A model generated the notes under the pieces. The model was not told the DNA's origin. It did no database searches and saw only the letters and a list, made by a program, of their open reading frames with translations. Position numbers and translations under genes: made by a program. 64,000 nucleotides of DNA, taken from Agapetus fuscipes (lineage: Eukaryota; Arthropoda; Insecta; Trichoptera; Glossosomatidae). The stretch's first letter is position 1, and each line of letters begins with the position of its first letter. Of the stretch, positions 31,398 through 39,825 are shown piece after piece. Location of the stretch: contig OX637357.1 in assembly GCA_951799405.1 (NCBI GenBank), positions 1,240,001 to 1,304,000 on the forward strand. Direction: 5' to 3'.

Positions 31398-31871
31398 TTA
31401 ATCTAATTTGATTATGTCCTTGATGTGATATTTATTTATAACATTTGTGTCTATATCTTTTAATACATAGACTATCTTGCTAACTTTCTTTTCTATTCTG
31501 GCTTTGACAAATTTTGGAGCCAACTTTGTACAGAAGTATTTCCCTGCATTTGATTGTATGAAATTTTTACGCCATACAATATCCCCTTGATCATAGACAC
31601 GATTTGATCTACCTTTATTATAATAATTTGCATTTTTATTATATGCATCCCATAAATTTTCTGTTACAATTTTGTATAATGTGTTTAATTCCTTCATTTT
31701 ATCTTTATGCATATCTCTATATTTATCTAAGTCTTCCTTTGATTCTATTTCATCATTTACTATTTCACCATGAATTTCACCATTTAGTACAATCTCCCTA
31801 CCTCTTGCTAATACATTAGGTGTGTATCCTGTTGCTAAATTGACTGTAATAACAATATTTGGTAAAAACAT
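31398..31871 (-). pseudogene. Gypsy integrase C-terminal fragment (frame-shifted from upstream Pol)
   Basis: Starts within NLATGYTPNVLARGREIV, the region just after the catalytic glutamate in gypsy integrases, and ends with a basic Lys-rich tail (KDIDTNVINKYHIKDIIKLD). Joined out of frame to the Pol fragment at about 31860, so it is not translated with it. The second catalytic D and the E are in the deleted segment. Confidence 0.82.
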
Positions 31872-33018
31872 CTATTATTGATAATATATGTATATAGCCC
31901 GTACTTGATTTTGGTAATGGTCCTATCAAATCAATACTCAACATTTTTAACGGTCTATCCACTCTTTTTCTATTTTCCATTTTTCCTGCTGGAGGTAAAT
32001 TATTCGGCTTATACATTTTACATTTTTGACATTTATTTATAAAACTTTTTATATCTGCATACATATTTTTCCAATAGTAACATCTTGATATGTATTTATA
32101 AGTTTTAAAAATACCTACATGTCCATTATCATGATGATTCTTTATTATAGTTAATCTATTGTCTATAATAGGTATCTCTTTCCAATTATATTCCTCTGTG
32201 AAAGGATTATCATCATTTATTAGTTTAAATAATTTATTATCTACCATTTTGAATTTTTTGTATTTGTGTGGTGTTTTTGTACATCCTTCTGCAATATTAT
32301 TATACCAAGGATCTGCAATATTTGAATTTATTACTTCCATTTCTTTAGTACCAGGAATCCTAGATAATACATCTGGCACTGTATGTTCTTTCCCTTTTCT
32401 ATGCTCAATCTCAAATTCATACTGTGAAAGTCTCATGGCCCATCTTGCTAATCTACCTGTTGGATTTGATATTTTATTCAAGAATTTTAATGCCATATGA
32501 TCAGTTATTACCTTGAATTTCATCCCATCTAGATAAGATCGAAAATGTTCAATTGACTCTACAATGGCAAGAAGCTCACGTTCTGATGTCGAATAGTTTT
32601 GTTCTCTAACTGTCAAACTTCTTGAAAAATATGCTATTGGCTTTTCGGACCCATTGATATTTTGGTTTAATACTGAAGCTACTTGATTTTTACTGGCATC
32701 AGTGTGTAAAAAAAAATCTTTTGTGAAATCCGGACATATTAATACAGGGGCTGTGCTTAAGGCTAATTTTAAATTATTAAATGCATCCTCAGATTCTTTT
32801 GACCAATTAAAATTGTTCTGACCTTTTTTACCTCTCAATAATTTATTTAGTGGATATGATATCTCACTGCAGTTTCGTATAACTTTTCTATAAAATCCTA
32901 CCAAACCTAAAAACATTCGTAGTTGTTTTACATTTTTCGGTGAAGGATATTCCTCTATAATCTTGACTTTATTTGAATCTGGCCTTAATCCATTTTCATC
33001 AATAATGTATCCCAATTT
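31816..33018 (-). pseudogene. Gypsy Pol fragment: RT thumb end, RNase H, integrase zinc domain
   Basis: Begins at the end of RT (LGYIIDENGLRPDSNKVKII, VKQLRMFLGLVGFYRKVI), so the RT catalytic YxDD region is gone. RNase H is complete with D106, E147, D172 and D215 (numbered from the first codon of the 399-residue frame). The integrase zinc motif follows: H295, H299, C329, C332; then D362 of IDLIGPLP and IIDVFTKY, after which a deletion shifts the frame to a stop. With no PR, no RT palm and a broken integrase, this copy cannot move by itself. Confidence 0.9.
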
Positions 33019-33029
33019 ATCCTAATTAA

Positions 33030-33659
33030 TTATCCTAATTTATTACAAAAATTGCATTTTTGCATTACATTTTTCTCTTCTGTGTCATTCATTACATTTA
33101 AATTCTTACATTCATTAAATTTGAAAAATGATTCAAACTTGCTACATATTGTAGATAATTCCTCTGTATTTTTAATTTCAGATGTTGTCAGTAAAGTTGC
33201 ATATTTTTCTGACAATCCATGAATTATTATGTCCATAAGTTCTTTATCATGCATTCTTTTATTTAATAAATTATTTTTTGATTTTACCTTTAAAATATAA
33301 ACAGATGCATTATCATGACCTTGTACCATATTTAAAATTTCTAACTTAAGATTCCTTTGAAAGTCATATTTTTCAAATTGTTGTAAGAATTTGGTTTTAA
33401 AAATTTTCCAATCAAATTCACAGTTAATTGCTCTGTACCAAGTCAACGGAAAATCTGTTAAAAATATAGGCATACACTCTACCAAATAATCTAATTTTAA
33501 TTTGTAGACTTTGGCTAATTCTTCTAATCTTATTATAAATTCATTTGGTTCACTTTCACCATTAAAAGATATTTTTAATTTGAGAGGATCAAAATTTATG
33601 GACTCCATTGTGTTACTTTCTAAATCCTTTTTATTATTTATTTTTTTAGATTTCGTCAT
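33030..33659 (-). CDS. Gypsy Gag, cut within the zinc knuckle
   Basis: 209 residues from ATG. The central retrotransposon Gag fold is visible (FLTDFPLTWYRAINCEFDW, FKTKFLQQF). It is Lys-rich near the start. A CCHC knuckle begins (CNFCNKLG) and is stopped by TAA in a short filler that repeats TTAGGATAA at the deletion junction. Gag would coat element RNA in virus-like particles. The N-terminal 200 residues are intact, so a truncated Gag could still be made. Confidence 0.85.
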   Translation of the reverse strand: MTKSKKINNKKDLESNTMESINFDPLKLKISFNGESEPNEFIIRLEELAKVYKLKLDYLVECMPIFLTDFPLTWYRAINCEFDWKIFKTKFLQQFEKYDFQRNLKLEILNMVQGHDNASVYILKVKSKNNLLNKRMHDKELMDIIIHGLSEKYATLLTTSEIKNTEELSTICSKFESFFKFNECKNLNVMNDTEEKNVMQKCNFCNKLG

Positions 33660-34389
33660 TTGCTGTATATTTTCAATTTATGCAATTAAAAAAATCACTT
33701 CATTGAAAAAAAAAATTTTCATACAAATTAAATATAACACCATCTATATATATTTATCTAAACTGATTTGAAACAAACTGGTTCATATCCATTCTTCATT
33801 CTCCCGCGACGTTCGATTTTTGAATTTCCATTCTTCTGAACGTAATGTAGGTAGTTTGAATTCTCTCACCTTCAATATTTTCAAACAGCGTTTCAAATCT
33901 TGTAATTTCTTGTTGTTAATTGTATAAGTCGATGTCTTCACTAGCTTTTAAACGTGTTGATGCTTTCCATTATGCTTTCACAACCATAAATCTGTCCAAT
34001 TTTAATCATTTCATATATTGTTTTGAATGTCATTTATTGGAATCGAATGTCATTTGTTTTTGTTTGAGAAAATTTTCTTCATAGGAATTTCATTTACAGA
34101 TTTTTCTTTTACGTTGGGCGCCAAAATGTGAGGGTTTTTCTTCTCTGTCCTGCTGATTGACACAATTAATAATATAACAGCCACTTTAATATGTTTACTT
34201 TTATTCCTTTCACAATGTATACACAATAAACCACAGCACAATAATATTAATTATTCTTAATTACACAGGCTTGTGGCTATCCCGCCTGGCAAGCTTTTTC
34301 TCTCTTTCTTATATTCTTTTGTTTTCCTTTTCATTCAAATTCAAATCTCATGTTCCATTTTACCTAACAAACAAATCCATCTCGTTACA

Positions 34390-34630
34390 ACTTTTAAGGA
34401 TTTTTTTGTGCTTATTTCAAACGAAGGTTTAGGGTTCTCTTTGTGGTTATTTCTGATTATATTAAAGCTCTATTGTAACAGGATAATCTAGATTAAAGCT
34501 TGCGTTTGCGGCCATTTTGATTTTTAAACAAAAAAAAACGATAAAGCCATGATGGATGACGTTCGCAACCGAGCTGTCACTTTTATAAATCACTACCAGC
34601 ACGCGGCGTGTTTAACTACGCCATTTCGCC
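34390..34630. other. Short stretch between gypsy element and MITE M1
   Basis: Nothing recognised. The gypsy insertion point is in unique sequence continuing from 30491. Confidence 0.35.
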
Positions 34631-35269
34631 ACCTTAAAGGTAACACTGAATAAGTGCTGATTCACTGATTTGAGGAATCGTGGATTAAACATTTTATTGG
34701 GAGTAACTTCTGTTGTTGGCAACACCGTTTGCGCCGTGATAATAGATCGACCCGCTATAAGTTGTTTTTATTATTTAAACATAGTTTTTTGTGTTTCATG
34801 TGAAGTAAATTACTATACAAACCTATTTTAAAGTGTTCTTCTTCACATATGGACTACTTAAAGACATCAAACATCAGTGCGAACATTGATTGACAACTTC
34901 TCATGTACCGCTTTTTTGCCGCCAACTCAGCCGTCAAAATCTTTGCTGTCAAAATCTAATCAACCGTTATAATATGAATTACATACATTAAAACAAATTA
35001 CAATAAATTACAATTCATTATTCGACTAATTACTAAACGAAATCTAATAAACTACACCTGTGTTAAATTTTTGGAGTTAAATAAATAACTACTACATACT
35101 CCTTTGATACTTGTCACATATAGCTCAGCTACAGGGTTACTACAAGTTATCTGCGCCTTATCCTACTTTTAATAAAATAGAACTCCTTGCACAATCCATC
35201 CATATTAGTGCACAAAAGGTGTCATAATTTGGCTACTGACTGATACATAATATTTATCTTACTATCAAT

Positions 35270-35920
35270 ATGGCTCAAGATTTTCTCGCCAAAGCCAACC
35301 TTATCCTCCAGACACTCAATAAAGTTATTTTGGACACTGGTAATAAATTCACAAGAGACCAGTTAAATAAAATAGTTCCACTAACAACTGAACTATCGGG
35401 CGCTGTGGGAGCCATGGCAGTTGAAATAGGTCGCCTTGAGGGTGAGACCTCGACATTAAAGTCAACACCTAAGCCATGCAATGATTCGAGTGATCTGATT
35501 GGGGCACTGACTGAAATGAAAGAGCGTGAAGTTCGCTCGAAGAATTTAATAATTTATAATATTCCTGAGGCTGCTAACAATGGGAACGAGGAATCATTCG
35601 TGAAGAACCTGCTTGATGATACAGCTCAATCAGATTTGGATGTGATACGCTTGCATCGCCTAGGGCTACCATCAACGGGTAAAATTCGCCCTATCAAAGT
35701 CATACTACAAAACTCGGAGGCGGTTAAAAAGGTCATGATGTCACGGCGTCGCCGAAATGATGATATAAAAATAAAACCTGACCTTACCCAGTATCAAAAA
35801 AAATACCTAGCAGAAAAATGGAAGGAGTTGGACAACAGGAAGGCCGCTGGAGAAGTGAATTTGATAATGAAGTTTAGAGACGGCGTTCCATACATCTTCA
35901 AAAATTCGCCAAAAAACTAA
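35270..35920 (+). CDS. LINE ORF1 protein (RNA-binding/chaperone type)
   Basis: 216 residues from ATG, stop TAA at 35918-35920. The N-terminal ~70 residues look helical (LAKANLILQTLNKVILDTG; AVEIGRLEGE) and may oligomerise. From about 85 comes the L1-ORF1/RRM-like pattern: VRSKNLIIYNIPEAANNG, then LDVIRLHRLG, IRPIKVILQNSEAVKKVMMS and a basic C-terminal domain. ORF1 proteins of this type bind element RNA. No CCHC knuckle. The last codons CCA AAA AAC TAA contain the heptamer A AAA AAC. Confidence 0.85.
   Translation: MAQDFLAKANLILQTLNKVILDTGNKFTRDQLNKIVPLTTELSGAVGAMAVEIGRLEGETSTLKSTPKPCNDSSDLIGALTEMKEREVRSKNLIIYNIPEAANNGNEESFVKNLLDDTAQSDLDVIRLHRLGLPSTGKIRPIKVILQNSEAVKKVMMSRRRRNDDIKIKPDLTQYQKKYLAEKWKELDNRKAAGEVNLIMKFRDGVPYIFKNSPKN
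35911..35917 (+). other. Possible -1 frameshift site A AAA AAC at the ORF1 end
   Basis: In the ORF1 frame the bases are CC-A AAA AAC TAA. Slipping back one base gives AAA AAA CTA AAT CTG, exactly the ORF2 frame. ORF2 has no in-frame ATG before residue 73, which is already inside the endonuclease. No convincing downstream pseudoknot was seen by eye. Confidence 0.5.
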
Positions 35921-35952
35921 ATCTGCAAATTTACTACCAAAATGTTAGAGGT

Positions 35953-38763
35953 TTGAAGAGCAAGTTGCACTCGGTTCGCGTTAGATCTCCCACCCTTCAG
36001 TATGACATATTTGCTTTAACGGAGACCTGGCTAACGGACGATATTTATAGTTCAGAACTGGGCCTCAAAAATTTCAATATTTACCGTTGTGATCGATCTC
36101 CTTGTACAAGTACCAAATCACGCGGTGGTGGTGTACTGATCGCGGTTACGAAAAATATTAAGTCCAAAATGATCCTCTGCCGTAAAAAATCTGTCGAACT
36201 AATTTTTGTAATGCTTCTTACCGAACCTGTTTCCATTATTGCATGCGTGTACTTGCCCCCTAATTCTTCCGTTGAGCTTTACAATGATTTTGCATCTGAG
36301 GTTGAGCTCACAAGAAGTAAGTTCCCACATTCCAAATTTTTGATAATGGGCGATTTTAATTTGCCTAACATATCATGGAATGAAGCTGATCCCTTGTTAC
36401 CTAAATGCCATACTTCAAACTTCTCACTGGTGGAAACTACCATATTAAATCTTTGTAACTTTTTAAACTTTTTTCAAATTAATTTCACATTAAATGCTCG
36501 TAATCGTATTTTGGATCTAGTTTTTTGCAGTGATAATGCTGCTAAATCTATAGCATCATCTGATGTCCTTGTTCCCATTGATACATACCATCCACCTCTT
36601 TCTATCTCTCTTCCATCTAATGTACAACATAAAAACCATAATACCACTAATATTGTAGACTTTTCTAAAGCTGATTTTGTTCATATGAATATATTTTTTC
36701 AGAGTGTTGACTTTTCTTTTGTAAATAATGATGATATTGAAGTTGTAGTAAATAATCTGTACTCTATTCTATCTGAAGCGATTACTAAATTTGTACCTAC
36801 TTTTAAGCTTAGTCCTTATTCTTGGAAATATCCCAAATGGTTTAGTCATGATTTAATTGATCTCATAAAGGATAAGAAAGTGGCTCATCGGAAATATAAA
36901 ATCTCAAATTCTTCTTCTGATTATCTAGATTTTAAGAAATTACGTAATGATTGCAAAATTCTGTCCAAAAATTGTTATTTAAATTACATTTCCAACACTG
37001 AGCACTCTATTGTCCATAATGTAAAAAAATTCTGGTCATATGCTAATTCTCTGAGGAAGGGCGATCTCGGTATACCACATAATGTTTTTTATGATGATGT
37101 GTCATCCGATGATGTTCAAGAAATTCCTAACCTTTTTGCATCTTTCTTTAAAAGCGTTTATGATATTCATCCTGACTGTAATACGTTTGAATTTTCTTCA
37201 CACATTGATTTACAACTGTCTAATTTGTCATTTAGTGTAGTTGATGTCATCACAGAAATTCAATCAATGAAACCACTTACTAATTCTGGCCCTGATAATG
37301 TCCCAGCGGTAATGTTGAAAAACTGTGTACATAGCTTGTCTCAACCTCTGTGTGCGGTATTTAATTTGTCCATCGCGTCTGGATGTTTTCCCGCCCTTTG
37401 GAAGCAATCGTATCTTTCTCCAATATACAAGTCTGGTGATAGGAGTAACGTTAAAAACTATCGACCAATAAGTAAATTGTCAGCCATTCCGAAGCTACTT
37501 GAAAAGCTTGTACTTACTAAAATCCGATATGTTGCAACCAGGTCTATTTCAGTCCATCAACATGGTTTTTTACCAAACCGATCAACTACTTCTAATTTAA
37601 TGGTATTTGAAAATTTCCTTTCTAATGCTTTGTCTAGCCGAAAACAAGTTGACGTAATATACACTGATTTTTCAAAAGCGTTTGATCGGGTATCGCACAC
37701 TATCCTTCTTAGTAAGCTACGCGGTATGGGGGTGTCTGGTAGTTTTCTGTCCTGGCTGCGAAACTACCTTATTGATAGATCTTTGATCGTCAGAATAGAT
37801 AATAATAGCTCACACTCCTTCTCACCAACTAGTGGTGTCCCCCAGGGTTCGCATCTGGGCCCGCTACTTTTTCTCCTATTTATTGATGATATTACAAAGC
37901 AATTTCCTGACACAAATGTTCTCCTGTTTGCTGACGATATAAAAATTTTTAAAGCCATAGATAATGTGGCTGACTGTAATAGTCTCCAACTATCTTTGAA
38001 TAATCTAGCAACCTGGTGTAATAAAAATGAATTGCCATTAAATGTCTCGAAGTGTTTAGTAATGAATTTCTTCAGAATAAAAAATCCCATTATATATGAC
38101 TATACACTTTTTTCAAACAGTCTTCGGGTGGTAACGGAGGTCACCGACTTGGGGGTTGTGTTTGACTGTGGATTATCTTTTAATTTACACATTGCTTCCA
38201 TTTGTGCCAGGGCCATGAGAATGCTTGGTTTCATAAACCGCATCACCAAGGACTTTCAGGATACTGCCGCAATCAAAATTCTTTATACCACATTGGTTCG
38301 CAGTGTCTTGGAATATTGCTCGCCTGTTTGGTCCCCCCTCTACATGGTGCACGTAGACAATATAGAAAAGGTTCACTTAAAATTTTTGAAAATAGTTAAT
38401 TTTAAACTCAAAATTCCCCTGTCACACTTCGACCCACTCTATTTAAATTCGATTCTAAATCTAAACTATTTGTCAGACAGACGTAAATTTATTGATTTAA
38501 TCACCCTCTTCAAAATAAAACATGCTCTAATTGATTGTCCTGCACTACTTAGTGAGTTAAATTTTTTTACTCCACGTTCAGGGACTAGACAATTAGTTTC
38601 TTACCGCCCTGCATTTACAAGCACTAACGCACAAAGCAATAGTTGTATGCATCGCTTACAGCGCATTGGTAATGATTATGCCTCACTTGACTTGGTTCTG
38701 CATAATAATAATTACCATACCTATAACCAAGGTTTGAAAAAAATGTTTTTGGGACATCCATAA
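35953..38763 (+). CDS. LINE ORF2: AP endonuclease-reverse transcriptase
   Basis: 936 codons counted from a TTG at 35953, but homology starts earlier in the same frame (IYYQNVRGLKSK, from about 35929). Endonuclease: E24 (ALTETWL), GGGVLIAV at 58-65, D134 and N136 (MGDFNLP), D188 (ILDLVF), H213 (TYHPPL). Reverse transcriptase: KNYRPISKLS near 501, HGFLPNRST near 537, motif A YTDFSKAFDRV with D572, GVPQGSHLGPLLF at 628, and FADD at 659-662. The C-terminal part (to 936) carries VLEYCSPVWSP. No stop or frameshift is present. It nicks target DNA and primes cDNA synthesis on element RNA. Confidence 0.93.
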   Translation: MKSKLHSVRVRSPTLQYDIFALTETWLTDDIYSSELGLKNFNIYRCDRSPCTSTKSRGGGVLIAVTKNIKSKMILCRKKSVELIFVMLLTEPVSIIACVYLPPNSSVELYNDFASEVELTRSKFPHSKFLIMGDFNLPNISWNEADPLLPKCHTSNFSLVETTILNLCNFLNFFQINFTLNARNRILDLVFCSDNAAKSIASSDVLVPIDTYHPPLSISLPSNVQHKNHNTTNIVDFSKADFVHMNIFFQSVDFSFVNNDDIEVVVNNLYSILSEAITKFVPTFKLSPYSWKYPKWFSHDLIDLIKDKKVAHRKYKISNSSSDYLDFKKLRNDCKILSKNCYLNYISNTEHSIVHNVKKFWSYANSLRKGDLGIPHNVFYDDVSSDDVQEIPNLFASFFKSVYDIHPDCNTFEFSSHIDLQLSNLSFSVVDVITEIQSMKPLTNSGPDNVPAVMLKNCVHSLSQPLCAVFNLSIASGCFPALWKQSYLSPIYKSGDRSNVKNYRPISKLSAIPKLLEKLVLTKIRYVATRSISVHQHGFLPNRSTTSNLMVFENFLSNALSSRKQVDVIYTDFSKAFDRVSHTILLSKLRGMGVSGSFLSWLRNYLIDRSLIVRIDNNSSHSFSPTSGVPQGSHLGPLLFLLFIDDITKQFPDTNVLLFADDIKIFKAIDNVADCNSLQLSLNNLATWCNKNELPLNVSKCLVMNFFRIKNPIIYDYTLFSNSLRVVTEVTDLGVVFDCGLSFNLHIASICARAMRMLGFINRITKDFQDTAAIKILYTTLVRSVLEYCSPVWSPLYMVHVDNIEKVHLKFLKIVNFKLKIPLSHFDPLYLNSILNLNYLSDRRKFIDLITLFKIKHALIDCPALLSELNFFTPRSGTRQLVSYRPAFTSTNAQSNSCMHRLQRIGNDYASLDLVLHNNNYHTYNQGLKKMFLGHP

Positions 38764-39303
38764 TATATAATAAATTATATTGTTTTAGATTGTTATTATA
38801 TGAACGATGTCTGCCTGGTGAATTTCTTTATTAGTGATATTTGAATGGTATCTGAAGTTTTTATTTTTAATTTTTTTGCTATTTTTTAATTTTTATTGTT
38901 TGTATTTAGTTTACAGTTTAAGGTTTTTTAGTATTTTTATAGTTTTCTTATTTTCAAGTTTATATAGAGTTTTACTTTTATTTTCTTACTGTATTTTTTG
39001 TTTATTTGTAAAAGACAAAAACTGTTTTTGATTTAATTATGTACTTATTTTGTTAAAGGCTTTCGCCGTAAATAAATAAATAAATAAATAAACTTCTCAT
39101 AGTAAGTGAACTAATTATAAGGTAGTGCTCATGAAGAACTTCTAAACTACAGGATTTTGATATTTTTACCGTGTGTTCTCTCGTAGAAAATGTGCATTTA
39201 TCTGAGAAACCCATGTTAGAATAAAACGCCTTTTATTCAGTTTTATTCTTAAGGTATCGATTGGGTTGGTAGAATAATTTTATTTATACAGGTTAGAGGC
39301 AGC

Positions 39304-39394
39304 TTTTCAGCAAAACAAGGGGTCTATAATCTGTAATCTAATTTGATAATATGTTTTGCAATAAGGATTTAAAAATGTAATTTGTCGTGTATGT
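39304..39394. other. Short linker with F1-tail-like motif
   Basis: TCTATAATCTGTAATCTAAT at 39323 resembles an F1 tail, but no F1 body follows. Confidence 0.3.
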
Positions 39395-39648
39395 TCCTTG
39401 ACTTATAGGTTGGTATGCGGCTGACCACCCATGCTGTAGAAAATGGGTAACTTTGCCAATGTCACCCCTGTTTTCAGGGAAGGTCGGCAAGAGTTGCAGG
39501 GTGTATGTCCATGTGAGATTCGGGTTTTTTTTATTGTAGGACCACATGCGGCATGTGTTAGCGCGAAATTATACATATCTGCTTGTGGGAATGCATTTAA
39601 TATAAAACTTAAATGATATATATCTTTGCAGCTTAGATTAGATTAGAC
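39395..39648 (+). mobile_element. F1 SINE-like, full copy
   Basis: TCCTTGACTTATAGGTTGGT to CTTAGATTAGATTAGACTA. Joined tail to tail with the next, minus-oriented F1 copy. Confidence 0.9.
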
Positions 39649-39825
39649 TAACAAGCAGACACGTATAAGGTCGCGTATCACAATATTAAGCATGTGGAAT
39701 TGCAACATACCGAATCTCAAAAGAACATAAGCCCTGCAACTTTTGCTAACTTTTCTTGAAATAGAGGTGATATTGGCAAAGGGAAACATTTTTTTATAGT
39801 TTGTGTGGTCAGACTTATACCAACC
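39649..39825 (-). mobile_element. F1 SINE-like copy, host site of the BEL element
   Basis: ACAAGCAGACACGTATAAGG to CTTATACCAACC. The remaining end, CCAACCTATAAGTCAA, lies after the BEL element at 44914-44929, so BEL inserted in the ACCAACC region. Confidence 0.82.

Larger units (their letters stand above)
30492..34389 (-). mobile_element. Ty3/gypsy LTR retrotransposon, internally deleted, identical LTRs
   Basis: The LTRs 30492-30754 and 34127-34389 are 263 bp each and I see no difference between them. On the minus strand they read TGTAACGAGATGG ... ACCCTCACA. ACTT flanks both sides (30488-30491 and 34390-34393), a 4-bp target duplication. A primer-binding site, TGGCGCCCAACGT (34123-34111), follows the 5' LTR and matches the 3' end of a lysine tRNA. 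A purine tract GAGAGGAAGGAGGTG (about 30772-30757) precedes the 3' LTR. The internal region is only 3372 bp and has lost protease, most of RT and the integrase core (separate entries). Confidence 0.93.
34712..39090 (+). mobile_element. Full-length CR1/Jockey-type non-LTR retrotransposon, 7-bp TSD
   Basis: 4379 bp between AACTTCT at 34705-34711 and 39091-39097. The 5' UTR is about 558 bp (34712-35269), then ORF1 and ORF2, then a 330-bp 3' UTR ending GGCTTTCGCCGTAAATAAAT with several AAAT units instead of poly(A). The intact 5' end, clean duplication, and both ORFs open suggest a young, possibly competent copy. Confidence 0.93.
34631..39255 (+). mobile_element. MITE M1 carrying a full-length LINE
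   Basis: The left M1 part is 34631-34711 (CTTAAAGGTAACACTGAATA ... GGGAGTAACTTCT) and the right part 39098-39255 (CATAGTAAGTGAACTAATTA ... TTTATTCAGTTTTATTCTTAAGG). Removing 34712-39097 restores the sequence seen at 28480-28500. Confidence 0.88.
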
